46,304 bases of DNA, from NCBI GenBank assembly GCA_028279595.1, contig JANQNK010000010.1, forward strand, positions 1 through 46,304. Direction: 5' to 3'. Below, piece by piece: positions 33,274 to 41,243 of this stretch. The notes below the pieces were generated by a model, which saw only the letters and a list, made by a program, of their open reading frames with translations, did not search any database and was not told the DNA's origin. This DNA is from Thermoplasmatota archaeon. GTDB taxonomy: Archaea > Thermoplasmatota > JAKEGO01. The stretch's first letter is position 1, and each line of letters starts with the position of its first letter. The translations under genes and the position numbers were made by a program.

Positions 33274-34263
33274 GTGAAGGCGATCGTATGTGAAAGATAC
33301 GGGCCACCGGAGGTCCTTCAGCTGAAAGAGGTGGAGAAACCGATCCCGAAGGCGGACGAGGCTCTGATAAAGGTCCATACATCAACGGTGACGACAGGAG
33401 ACTGCAGGATCCGTAGTTTCACGTTCGCGCGCTGGTTCTGGCTGCCTGGAAGGATCATGTTCGGCATCACCCGTCCAAGGAAACAGATACCAGGCTGGGA
33501 GTTGGCTGGTGAGATCGAATCAGTAGGGAAGGATGTCAAACACCTCAAGAGGGGCGACAATGTCTTCGGATACACAAAAGGTGTAAGTTTCGGCGGCACG
33601 AATGCCGAGTACAAATGCCTGCCTGCGCAAAGGCTGGTGGGGATGGATCCTTCCAAGATAGGTCATGCAGAGGCAGCGGTCCTGCCGGTCGGTGGCCTGA
33701 CGGCCCTTTTTCTCCTGAGAGAGGCAAAGGTGAAGGAAGGACAGGAAGTCCTCATCTACGGAGCATCTGGAAGTGTCGGCACCTATGCGGTTCAACTGGC
33801 CAAATACTACAGGGCTACGGTCACTGGCTTGTGCAGCGGCAGGAACTCTGAACTGGTCCGGTCCCTCGGAGCCGAGAGGGTGATCGATTATACTGCTGAG
33901 GACTTCACGGTGAACGGCCGTACATACGATATCATCTTCGATTGTGTCGGAAAGACCACCTACTCCCGCTGTAAGGATTCCCTGAAAAGGGAGGGTGCAT
34001 ACCTTACCGTTGAATGGCCGTTCCTTCAGAAACTCATTGCTTCCATTTCGAGCAAGAGAAGGATCATCTTCGGAATGGCACCGGACACCACCGAGGATAT
34101 GGAATTCCTGAGGGACCTCGTCGAAAAAGGGGAATTGAAGCCAGTTATCGACAGGACCTATCCCCTCGAGGAGGCCGTTGAGGCTTACAGATATGTGGAC
34201 ACTGGACGAAAGAGGGGGAATGTGGTCATCACGATCGACCACGAAAGGGAATCGGACCAATGA
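33274..34263 (+). CDS. medium-chain NAD(P)-dependent dehydrogenase, quinone-oxidoreductase type
   Basis: 329 residues from a GTG at 33274. It belongs to the zinc-independent MDR family: MKAIVCERYGPPEVLQLKEVE at the N-terminus, IPGWELAGEIESVGKDVKHLKRGDNVFGY, LPVGGLTALFLLREAKVKEGQEVLIYGASGSVGTYAVQLAKYY (nucleotide-binding AxGxxG-type loop at about 165-172), and the C-terminal YPLEEAVEAYRYVDTGRKRGNVVI. It probably reduces a quinone or an enone-type substrate. Its base composition is lower than its neighbours (26 of 60 GC at 34021-34080 against 39 of 60 at 35101-35160), which suggests acquisition by transfer. It stands alone, with no clear TATA box. Confidence 0.88.
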   Translation: MKAIVCERYGPPEVLQLKEVEKPIPKADEALIKVHTSTVTTGDCRIRSFTFARWFWLPGRIMFGITRPRKQIPGWELAGEIESVGKDVKHLKRGDNVFGYTKGVSFGGTNAEYKCLPAQRLVGMDPSKIGHAEAAVLPVGGLTALFLLREAKVKEGQEVLIYGASGSVGTYAVQLAKYYRATVTGLCSGRNSELVRSLGAERVIDYTAEDFTVNGRTYDIIFDCVGKTTYSRCKDSLKREGAYLTVEWPFLQKLIASISSKRRIIFGMAPDTTEDMEFLRDLVEKGELKPVIDRTYPLEEAVEAYRYVDTGRKRGNVVITIDHERESDQ

Positions 34264-34326
34264 TGATCCCATCGTCCGGACATGACCTCCGGTGGACCAT
34301 TATGAAATATTCGATTCGGTGGCCGA

Positions 34327-36276
34327 TCACTTCTTGTTGATGAGGTCGTCCACGACGGACGGGTCCGCGAGGGTCGAAGTGTCGCCGAGCTGATCGAGCT
34401 CCTTGGCGGCGATCTTCCTGAGGATACGCCTCATGATCTTGCCGGACCGGGTCTTCGGTAGTCCCGGAGCCCAATGGATCTCGTCCGGCGTCGCGATGGG
34501 TCCGATCTCCTTGCGGACATGTCCGCGGAGCTCCTTCCTGAGTTCCTCGGTGTACTCGATCCCGGTCTTGAGGGTCACGTAGGCGTAGATGCCCTGGCCC
34601 TTGATGTCGTGGGGGAATCCGACCACAGCGGACTCGGCGACCGCTGGATGGCTGACGAGGGCGCTCTCGACCTCCGCCGTGCCCATCCTGTGTCCGGACA
34701 CGTTGATGACGTCGTCGATCCTGCCGGTGATCCAGTAGTAGCCGTTCTCGTCCCTCCTTGAACCGTCACCGGTGAAGTAGTATCCCGGGAACATCGAGAA
34801 GTAGGTGTCGACGAAGCGCTTGTGGTCGCCGTAGAGGGTCCTCATCATTCCGGGCCATGCGCCCTTGATGACGAGGGGGCCGCTCACCGTCCCCTCGAGC
34901 TCGTTGCCCTTGTCGTCGAATATCGCCGGCTCGACGCCGAAGAACGGCATTGTCGCGGACCCGGGCTTCGTCGGGATGGCTCCCGGAAGCGGTGTTATGA
35001 GGATCCCGCCGGTCTCCGTCTGCCACCATGTATCGACGATCGGGCAGCGCTCTTCCCCGACGACCTCGTTGTACCACTTCCATGCCTCGGGATTGATGGG
35101 TTCGCCGACCGTCCCGAGGACCTTCAAGGTCTCCCTCGAGGTCTGCGTGACCCAGCTGTCACCCTCCTTCATCAGGGCCCTGATGGCAGTGGGTGCGGTG
35201 TAGAACTGGTTGATGCCGTGCTTGTCGACGACCTCCCAGAACCTGCTGGGGTCGGGATAGTTCGGGACGCCCTCGAACATGACGGATATCGCACCGTTCA
35301 GCAGAGGGCCGTAGACTATGTAGGAGTGACCGGTGACCCAGCCTATGTCGGCCGTACACCAGTACACGTCTCCATCGTGATAATCGAAAACATACTTGTG
35401 GGTCGTCGCGGCGTAGACCATGTAGCCGCCGGTGGTATGGAGAACGCCCTTCGGCTTGCCGGTTGAACCGGATGTGTAGAGGATGAAGAGCGGGTCCTCG
35501 GCCTCCATCTCCTCGTGCGGACACTCGCCCTGGACGTCGTCCGCCTCCATCTCCTCGTGCCACCAGATGTCCCGGCCGGTCTCCATGGGGACCTCGAGTC
35601 CGGTGCGCTGGACGACGAAGACGGTCTCGATGCTCGGCGTCTCGCTGAGCGCCTTGTCGGCATTGGTCTTCATGGGGATGTTCTTCTTGTTGCCCCTGAG
35701 CGCGGTGTCCTGGGTGATGAGCACCTTGCAGGTCGAGTCATTGATCCTGTCGCGGAGCGAGTCCGGCGAGAAGGCGCCGAAGACTATGGAATGTATGGCC
35801 CCGATGCGCGCGCAGGCGAGCATCGCGATAGGCAGCTGCGGTACCATCTGAAGGTAGATGCAGACGCGGTCGCCCTTCTCGACCCCGTGCTTCTTCAGCA
35901 CGTTGGCGAACTTGTTGACCTCGGTGTGCAGCTGACGGTAGGTGAAGGTGGCATCCTCCTCGGGGTCGTTGCCCTCCCAGATGATGGCGACCTGGTCGCC
36001 CCTCGTCTCGAGGTGCCTGTCGAGGCAGTTGTACGACATGTTCGTGGTGGCGCCGTCGTAGAAACTGATCTCGCCCTTGACGAAATCGAACTTCCTCACG
36101 GTGTCCCACTTCTTGAACCATGTGAATCCCTCGGCTATCTCGGCCCAGAACGCGTCCGGGTCCCGTATGGAGCGCTCGTACATCCTCTTGTACTCATCGT
36201 AACTCCCGATATGGGCTCTGCTTGAGAACTCGGCCGGGGGTCTGTAGATGTGTTCCACACTCACCTTTTCCGACAT
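34327..36276 (-). CDS. acs: acetyl-CoA synthetase, AMP-forming
   Basis: 649 residues, the standard length. It activates acetate with ATP and CoA through acetyl-AMP. Visible: the N-terminal ACS cap ([20 protein letters not shown], then [15 protein letters not shown]), the ATP loop [93 protein letters not shown], and [11 protein letters not shown] with the acetylatable catalytic Lys613. Together with the PaaK-type enzyme it points to organic-acid use or salvage. It has its own promoter and is divergent from the Pop5-like gene. Confidence 0.97.
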   Translation of the reverse strand: MSEKVSVEHIYRPPAEFSSRAHIGSYDEYKRMYERSIRDPDAFWAEIAEGFTWFKKWDTVRKFDFVKGEISFYDGATTNMSYNCLDRHLETRGDQVAIIWEGNDPEEDATFTYRQLHTEVNKFANVLKKHGVEKGDRVCIYLQMVPQLPIAMLACARIGAIHSIVFGAFSPDSLRDRINDSTCKVLITQDTALRGNKKNIPMKTNADKALSETPSIETVFVVQRTGLEVPMETGRDIWWHEEMEADDVQGECPHEEMEAEDPLFILYTSGSTGKPKGVLHTTGGYMVYAATTHKYVFDYHDGDVYWCTADIGWVTGHSYIVYGPLLNGAISVMFEGVPNYPDPSRFWEVVDKHGINQFYTAPTAIRALMKEGDSWVTQTSRETLKVLGTVGEPINPEAWKWYNEVVGEERCPIVDTWWQTETGGILITPLPGAIPTKPGSATMPFFGVEPAIFDDKGNELEGTVSGPLVIKGAWPGMMRTLYGDHKRFVDTYFSMFPGYYFTGDGSRRDENGYYWITGRIDDVINVSGHRMGTAEVESALVSHPAVAESAVVGFPHDIKGQGIYAYVTLKTGIEYTEELRKELRGHVRKEIGPIATPDEIHWAPGLPKTRSGKIMRRILRKIAAKELDQLGDTSTLADPSVVDDLINKK

Positions 36277-36311
36277 GGTTGAATCACCTTCACGCTTACA
36301 TCGAAACCTTT

Positions 36312-36319
36312 TATTTAAA
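36312..36319 (-). promoter_or_regulatory. TATA box for acs
   Basis: TTTAAATA on the minus strand. The predicted start is near 36290, about 14 nt before the ATG at 36276, with GAAGGTGAT as ribosome-binding site. Confidence 0.6.
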
Positions 36320-36388
36320 GATTACCAGTAACAGTCGAGAAAAATACGTGTCTGGATGCCGGGTTTTCGCATTCCATGATAGAGGAGT

Positions 36389-36784
36389 ATGGAAAATGAG
36401 AAAATGGTTTATTTCGGAAAGGGTAATATACCAAACACGGAATTTTACGGCGTGGTCGTAAAGGACAGGGTCGGAAGACGTCGCTACGTCCTCGCAAGGG
36501 TGCCAGAGGGCACGTCGACCGAGGACCTGATCTCCATGGCGAAGAGGTGGGACAGGGACGGGCTTACGTTCTGGATCATCGATCGCAGGGACGGTTTCGT
36601 CCTGGTGAGATGCAAGCATCTCGTCGTCACCGACGTGCGGGAAGCCCTCAACGGAGAGGGGCTCGAGACCGTCGTGACGAGCGGGACGATCAGCGGTGCA
36701 GAGAAGCGGGCTTCCGAGAAGGGCATCGCCTTCAAGGCCCGGAGGAAGCGGAAGGAGCGGGGGAAGAGAAGGGTCCTCCGCTGA
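36389..36784 (+). CDS. rnp2: Pop5-like RNase P protein (Rnp2)
   Basis: 131 residues from the ATG at 36389; an ATG at 36404 is also possible. The block order matches archaeal Pop5: RRRYVLARVPEG, then FWIIDRRDGFVLVRCKHLVVTDVREAL, then VVTSGTISGAEKR, corresponding to the RYxxxxV, WLI...GIIR...LRxAL and VSGTI segments of the RNase P/MRP subunit. The middle helix region is shorter than usual. The C-terminus is strongly basic (FKARRKRKERGKRRVLR), as expected for RNA binding. RNase P matures the 5' end of tRNA. The gene is not in the usual archaeal exosome/proteasome context, so I keep moderate confidence. Confidence 0.65.
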   Translation: MENEKMVYFGKGNIPNTEFYGVVVKDRVGRRRYVLARVPEGTSTEDLISMAKRWDRDGLTFWIIDRRDGFVLVRCKHLVVTDVREALNGEGLETVVTSGTISGAEKRASEKGIAFKARRKRKERGKRRVLR

Positions 36785-36810
36785 CCTCACTTTCATCCAC
36801 CCCTTGTTTG

Positions 36811-36818
36811 TTTTAATA
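36811..36818 (+). promoter_or_regulatory. TATA box for the DUF2797-phosphatase pair
   Basis: TTTTAATA centred about 26 nt before the GTG at 36841, giving a leaderless GTG start. Confidence 0.5.
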
Positions 36819-36840
36819 CGGTTGAGCCCGGTCAGACTGT

Positions 36841-37683
36841 GTGTTCAGCTCGGCCTCCGATATATTCAACCTGCGGTCCCACTCGAAGGGCCATCCGGCA
36901 CGCCACATCGTCCGTGTGGACCCGTATCCAGAGCCGGAGATATCTGTATTCGACCATACGACCGGCGAGATGGGGAGGCTCGACATCGATCCCATCGACA
37001 TCGATGTCTCGCACGGCTCGATGTGCGTCGGACGGTTCGATCGAGGAGGATACACTGCATGTCCGCACTCCCAGCGTGTTGGGACGTACAGCGTGTGTTC
37101 CGACTGCGGGGCCCCGATGATAAGGCACCTCGAGTGCATATTCGAGCCCAAGTGCGAGGGTGAGGTCTGCGGGGAGGGCATCTGCACGGCCGAGCACGCC
37201 GTGTACCTAGCCTACTTCGGATCGACCCCGAAGGTCGGGATGAGCACAGGCGGCCGGGTGCTGACGAGGGTCCGCGAGCAGGGCGCAGACGGCTACTCGA
37301 TAGTCGCGCGGGTTCCGAACAGGTACCGGGCCAGGCGATTGGAGAAGACCATCTTCTCGACGATGCACGTCAGGCAGGGCTTCAGGTCGGAGGCGATCCT
37401 CCCGCTGCTCACGCAGGGTGTGGACCATGCCGAAATGGCGGCGGAACACGAGGTCCTGTCCTCCCGGCTCGCTGACATACTCGACCTGGACCCATCGCCG
37501 CTGCAGACCCTCGAGTACGACTTCGAACCGCTGGACGAACAGCCCGTGATCGTCCCCACACCGGGCAGGCACACCGGCGATTACATCGGCGCGAAGGGGC
37601 GGTTCCTTATCTACCTTGACGACGTTCCGAGGGCGTTGAAGGTCAAGGACCTTGAGGGGAGGTTCCTGCTCGATGTTGTCTGA
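36841..37683 (+). CDS. DUF2797 family protein
   Basis: 280 residues from a leaderless GTG at 36841. An N-terminal beta-rich region is followed by CSDCGAPMIRHLEC and CEGEVCGEGIC (about 86-117), a likely zinc-binding set. Then comes YLAYFGSTPKVGMSTGGRVLTRVREQGADGYSIVARVPNRYRARRLEK, the core of DUF2797, which resembles a GIY-YIG-like fold. The tail holds YIGAKGRFLIYLDD. Family function is unknown. Its 3' end overlaps the phosphatase gene by 11 nt, so the two are translated together. Confidence 0.8.
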   Translation: MFSSASDIFNLRSHSKGHPARHIVRVDPYPEPEISVFDHTTGEMGRLDIDPIDIDVSHGSMCVGRFDRGGYTACPHSQRVGTYSVCSDCGAPMIRHLECIFEPKCEGEVCGEGICTAEHAVYLAYFGSTPKVGMSTGGRVLTRVREQGADGYSIVARVPNRYRARRLEKTIFSTMHVRQGFRSEAILPLLTQGVDHAEMAAEHEVLSSRLADILDLDPSPLQTLEYDFEPLDEQPVIVPTPGRHTGDYIGAKGRFLIYLDDVPRALKVKDLEGRFLLDVV

Positions 37684-38491
37684 ATACACACCCGACGATG
37701 TTCGGGACCTGCTGGCCAGGACACGGAAGGTCCTGGAGGTCAAACCGACGATTGTCAGGCTGAAGCCTCCGATCACCGTTATCGGCGACCTGCACGGGGA
37801 CCTGGGAACGCTGGGAGCCGCCATCAGGCTGGCCGAGGACGAGGGGACGACACCGGTGATCCTCGGCGACTTCATCGACAGGGCGCCCGACAACCAGAAC
37901 GTCGAGACCGCGATATCCGTGATGGAACTGGCAGCGTCAAACCGTGCGGTCGTCCTCAGGGGGAACCACGAGAACTTCCTCCATTTCAACCTCGGACCGT
38001 ATCTTGAGCTCGCTCCAGACCTTCTCGTGAAGTACGAGGACGATACCGATCTCCTGAAACACTTCGGGGAAACGTTCCTTGAGCTGCCGCTGATGGCCCT
38101 AACGGACAGCATACTGATGAGCCACGCCGGAATTCCGCCATTACCTTTCAAGGACATCGATCCGAAGGACCCGGAAATGGCGATACCATTCACATGGGCG
38201 GACCCTGAGTCCCATCCCCATCACAAGTGGTACACCTTCAGCCAGGCAGATATCGCCAAGTTCATGTCCGATACGGACAGGAAGGTCTTCATCAGGGGCC
38301 ATACCGCCCCATTGAACAGGATCGTCGTCTACGACAACGTCCTCACGCTCCAGACGACGAAGGTCTTCGCCGACGCTGGGGCCGGAGGGATCAACCTCGC
38401 GATCATCAGGGACGAGATAGCCTCCGTCGACCAGCTAGAACTGTTCGACCATGACGGAAGATGGAGAGCGACCTCGCCGGTCCACGCATAA
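37673..38491 (+). CDS. PPP-family serine/threonine protein phosphatase
   Basis: 272 residues from the ATG at 37673, with AGGGGAGG about nine bases upstream inside the preceding gene. All metal-centre motifs of PP1/PP2A-type enzymes are present: GDLHGD (38-43), GDFIDRAP (65-72), RGNHE (96-100), SHAG (150-153) and RGH (208-210). The usual GDxVDRG is GDFIDRA here. The family hydrolyses phosphoserine or phosphothreonine with two metal ions. Some prokaryotic relatives act on Ap4A. Coupling with the DUF2797 protein hints at a joint function, not established. Confidence 0.9.
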   Translation: MLSEYTPDDVRDLLARTRKVLEVKPTIVRLKPPITVIGDLHGDLGTLGAAIRLAEDEGTTPVILGDFIDRAPDNQNVETAISVMELAASNRAVVLRGNHENFLHFNLGPYLELAPDLLVKYEDDTDLLKHFGETFLELPLMALTDSILMSHAGIPPLPFKDIDPKDPEMAIPFTWADPESHPHHKWYTFSQADIAKFMSDTDRKVFIRGHTAPLNRIVVYDNVLTLQTTKVFADAGAGGINLAIIRDEIASVDQLELFDHDGRWRATSPVHA

Positions 38492-38525
38492 TTCCCCAGG
38501 ACCGCTCTACGAGTAAATTCTGACA

Positions 38526-38560
38526 CGCGTTGCTGACGGACCGTGACGTCAGCGAGCGCG
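38526..38560. terminator. strong hairpin between convergent phosphatase and pyrD genes
   Basis: GCTGACG (38532-38538) pairs with CGTCAGC (38547-38553) around an 8-nt loop. CGCG on both sides can extend the stem. It sits between two converging gene ends, so a two-way terminator or transcript-end structure is likely, though no T-run follows. Confidence 0.5.
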
Positions 38561-38599
38561 CTATCCTTCATGCAAGGAACAGAACAGATGGATCTGGAC

Positions 38600-39718
38600 C
38601 TATTCCTCAAGGTCTTCCTCATCGAGGTCATCCTCTTCGACGTCCTCGTCGAGGTCTTCCTCGTCCTCTTCTTCCCCTTCCTCGGATTCGTCTTCGCTCG
38701 GCTTTGGTAAGGGACTTTGCATATTGACGAATGCGCTGTCCTCAGGTGCCTCGTCGCCGTACTCGGGGGTCTCCTCGGACTCCAGCCATTCCAGCGCCTT
38801 GCCCCTGAAGGCCGGGATGTCGTCGTATCCCTTCTCCTTCATCCACACCTTCAGCTCGTCGGTTGACTCCGAGAAGATGTCCACGTCGCGCTTGTACACG
38901 GCGGAGCCGAGGCCGACGGCCGTTGCACCGATAAGAAGGAACTTGGCTATGTCCTCACCGTTGGAGGCGCCGCCGTAGGCGATGATCGGGGCCTCCTCGA
39001 GGCGGCCGTCCCTCATGGCAAGGGATATCTCGGTGACCTTGGCCAGTGCGAGCGGTTTGATCGCTGGTCCCGACATCCCTCCGATGAAGTTCCCGAGAAC
39101 GGGACGTTCGAAATGACCGTCGATCTCGATCGCCGAGAACGTGTTCACCGCGGAGATCGCCGACGCTCCGGCGAAGAGAGCGGCGGCGGCGATCTCGTAG
39201 ATGTCCGTGACGTTGGGTGAGAGCTTCGCGATTATCGGAACGTCCGTCGTCGAGGCGACGGCGCCGATGTGCTGCGCGGTGAGTGCGGGGTCCTGGGCGA
39301 CCAGTTTCCGTCGTGAACTGCCTCCAGCATGGGGACATGAGAGATTGACCTCGACCGCAGGCGGATCCAGCCTGTCGATCGCGAGGGACAGCACGCGTAG
39401 CTCGCTGACCGAGTTGCCGTAGAGGCTTGGCACGACGGGGACGCCGCTCATCTTCGGCTTGTAGGTCTTCGCGAACTCCTCGACACCCGGGTTCGGGAGT
39501 CCCATCGCGTTGATGAGACCTCCTGGAACGGCCTCGATTACCGTTGGACCCTGATAGCCCTCCCTGGGCCTCATGGTGATGGACTTGGTGATGAGCATGC
39601 CGACACCCTTGACGGCGGCCTCCTCGAGCATCCCCAGTGACTCGCCGAGGATGCCTGAAGGCAGGACCGTCGGGTTCTGCAGCTTCATGCCGAGAAGGTC
39701 CACAGTAACGTCGCTCAT
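38600..39718 (-). CDS. pyrD: dihydroorotate dehydrogenase with a long acidic tail
   Basis: 372 residues from the ATG at 39718. The frame is open to 39991 but that part is antisense to the zinc-ribbon gene. The class 1 TIM-barrel is clear: VDLLGMKLQNPTVLPSGIL, AMGLPNPGVEEF, VEVNLSCPHAGG with catalytic Cys128, IAKLSPNVTDI, AVNTFSA, IAYGGASNGEDIAKFLLIGATAVGLGSA. It oxidises dihydroorotate to orotate for pyrimidine synthesis, feeding PyrE. No pyrK electron-transfer partner is adjacent. The last 47 residues (about 326-372) are nearly all Glu, Asp, Ser and Pro, an unusual disordered acidic tail. Confidence 0.93.
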   Translation of the reverse strand: MSDVTVDLLGMKLQNPTVLPSGILGESLGMLEEAAVKGVGMLITKSITMRPREGYQGPTVIEAVPGGLINAMGLPNPGVEEFAKTYKPKMSGVPVVPSLYGNSVSELRVLSLAIDRLDPPAVEVNLSCPHAGGSSRRKLVAQDPALTAQHIGAVASTTDVPIIAKLSPNVTDIYEIAAAALFAGASAISAVNTFSAIEIDGHFERPVLGNFIGGMSGPAIKPLALAKVTEISLAMRDGRLEEAPIIAYGGASNGEDIAKFLLIGATAVGLGSAVYKRDVDIFSESTDELKVWMKEKGYDDIPAFRGKALEWLESEETPEYGDEAPEDSAFVNMQSPLPKPSEDESEEGEEEDEEDLDEDVEEDDLDEEDLEE

Positions 39719-39741
39719 CCGTGGGCGTATGAGCGGGCTGG

Positions 39742-39750
39742 GATTTAATC
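39742..39750 (-). promoter_or_regulatory. TATA box for pyrD
   Basis: GATTAAATC on the minus strand, centred about 28 nt before the ATG at 39718. A second AT stretch, ATATATAGG, lies further up near 39772-39780. Confidence 0.4.
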
Positions 39751-39870
39751 CTTTTCCAACGTCCGTTAATCCTATATATGAGGACACTCGACGCGAGGTC
39801 GGACAGCCTGGCCATGGTACATGATGGGCCTGGAAATCGGCACCAGGACCGTGGATCGAGACCGCAAACC

Positions 39871-39876
39871 ATATAA
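39871..39876 (+). promoter_or_regulatory. TATA box for the zinc ribbon-aEF1-beta operon
   Basis: ATATAA centred about 26 nt before the ATG at 39900, giving a leaderless mRNA. Confidence 0.45.
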
Positions 39877-39899
39877 CGGACACCTCCTTACTTGGCCCC

Positions 39900-40064
39900 A
39901 TGCTCACGGATAGATGCTCGTCGTGCGGTGTCCGCCTGGTCGACACTGGCTTCACGACGTTCAAGTGCCCCGCTTGCAAGGAGGGTATCATCGGCCGCTG
40001 CCAGCAGTGCCGCGACCAGTCAGTGAACTACACGTGTCCGGAATGCGGACGCATCGGACCCTGA
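39900..40064 (+). CDS. small zinc-ribbon protein linked to aEF1-beta
   Basis: 54 residues. Four CxxC pairs are visible: CSSC (6-9), CPAC (23-26), CQQC (34-37) and CPEC (48-51), enough for two zinc sites. The spacing and the C-terminal YTCPECGRIGP match the small archaeal zinc-finger family (HVO_2753-like, COG2888) always found just before the aEF1-beta gene. It is thought to be an RNA-binding or translation-linked protein. It starts leaderless and ends 10 nt before aEF1-beta. Confidence 0.9.
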   Translation: MLTDRCSSCGVRLVDTGFTTFKCPACKEGIIGRCQQCRDQSVNYTCPECGRIGP

Positions 40065-40074
40065 GGTGAGGAAC

Positions 40075-40338
40075 ATGGGCGATGTGATGTTGAAATACCA
40101 GATCATGCCGGAGTCGGCGGAACAGGACATGGAAGCGCTTCAGACCTCGATACGGCAGGCCATCGCGGGAGTCGACATCAGGGACATGGGCCTCAAGCCC
40201 ATCGCGTTCGGCCTCAAGTCCGTCGAGATCGTCCTGGTGATCCCGGACTCGGGCGGCGGGACCGAGGAGATCGAGGCAAAGCTCGAGGGCCTCGACGGCG
40301 TCGCCTCCGTCAATCCTCTCGGCATGGACCTGCTCTGA
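40075..40338 (+). CDS. aef1b: translation elongation factor 1 subunit beta
   Basis: 87 residues, normal for the archaeal factor. It is the nucleotide-exchange factor for aEF1-alpha. Visible: VMLKYQIMPESAEQDMEALQ, GLKPIAFGLKSVEIVLVIPD, and the C-terminal LEGLDGVASVNPLGMDLL. It has a strong GAGGTGAGG ribosome-binding site and follows the zinc-ribbon gene as in many archaea. Confidence 0.96.
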   Translation: MGDVMLKYQIMPESAEQDMEALQTSIRQAIAGVDIRDMGLKPIAFGLKSVEIVLVIPDSGGGTEEIEAKLEGLDGVASVNPLGMDLL

Positions 40339-40372
40339 AGCGTAACCATTCTTGCCAACAATTCGATGTGGG

Positions 40373-41158
40373 TCAGTCCGGGCTCTCGCTGTAACCCGCG
40401 GGATCTATCTCCATTCCAACGAACCCTTCGGATGCCAGCTTATCCTTTACAGCATCTAGAACGTCAGGCTGCATCAGCTTCTCAACGTCTTCAGGAGCTA
40501 CCTGGACCATCGGAGGGCCGCCCCAAAGGCGTACGCGGACCACTGGGAAACCGAGGTCCATGATGAACTCCTCCGTGCGCTCGAGCATCTTCAGAACTTC
40601 TGGATCGAGGTCCTCGCCCTCCAGAAAGCGTGTGGCGAGGCAAGTCGTGCTAGGCATCCCAGCGAAGGGGAGTTCCATCTCCCGTGAGAGCAGGCGAACG
40701 GCCAGGTCCGAGAGGTCCGCATCGGCCAATGGATGGACTATACCGAGCTCATCGGCGACGGTGAGGCCTACCCGACCCTTCTCGACGTCGGATGTGGTGG
40801 CCCCGTCCGCAACTGGCCATCCATCGGATATGGACAGCAATTCCTCGTACATGGCCCTCTTGCAGCGGCCGCACCTGTCGTGAGGGTTCCCGCGGAATCC
40901 GTCGATGTCGTCGATGGGGACCTCGATCAGCTCGATATCCACCTGTCCGGCGTTCTCGATCGCGGCCCGCCTCTGGACCTCTGGTACCGCATCGTTGACT
41001 ATCATGACTGGACGGACCGAACCCTTCCCAAGGACGTCCGTGGCAGAATGAAGGAGAAAGGCGCTGTCAACGCCTCCGGAGTAGGAGATGACAAGCTTTG
41101 CATGGTCCAGGAGGACCGTCTCCAAAGCCTCGGGGATGTCCACGTCCAGGGAACTCAT
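40373..41158 (-). CDS. larE: LarE-like sulfur transferase, ATP pyrophosphatase family
   Basis: 261 residues from the ATG at 41158. The PP-loop ISYSGGVDSAFLLH (SGGVDS at 27-32), DGATTSDVEKGRVGLTVADELGIVHPLADADLS and STTCLATRF are LarE hallmarks. LarE sulfurates the pyridinium dicarboxylate precursor of the nickel-pincer cofactor of lactate racemase-type enzymes. Three cysteines, Cys96 and Cys99 (DRCGRCK) and Cys173 (TTCLATR), suggest the [4Fe-4S]-dependent form rather than the one that sacrifices its own cysteine. No larA, larB or larC is in the window. Confidence 0.86.
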   Translation of the reverse strand: MSSLDVDIPEALETVLLDHAKLVISYSGGVDSAFLLHSATDVLGKGSVRPVMIVNDAVPEVQRRAAIENAGQVDIELIEVPIDDIDGFRGNPHDRCGRCKRAMYEELLSISDGWPVADGATTSDVEKGRVGLTVADELGIVHPLADADLSDLAVRLLSREMELPFAGMPSTTCLATRFLEGEDLDPEVLKMLERTEEFIMDLGFPVVRVRLWGGPPMVQVAPEDVEKLMQPDVLDAVKDKLASEGFVGMEIDPAGYSESPD

Positions 41159-41243
41159 GACCGCCAGATAAGTGTATCTCCAAACCTGGGCGTAGGGAAT
41201 CACTATTTACACGATGTGCTATTGTTAACAACAGGTGGCCGCA

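Noticed and set aside
39719..39991. N-terminal extension of the pyrD frame
   Set aside because: Antisense to the zinc-ribbon gene and through its promoter; the class 1 enzyme normally starts at the ATG at 39718.
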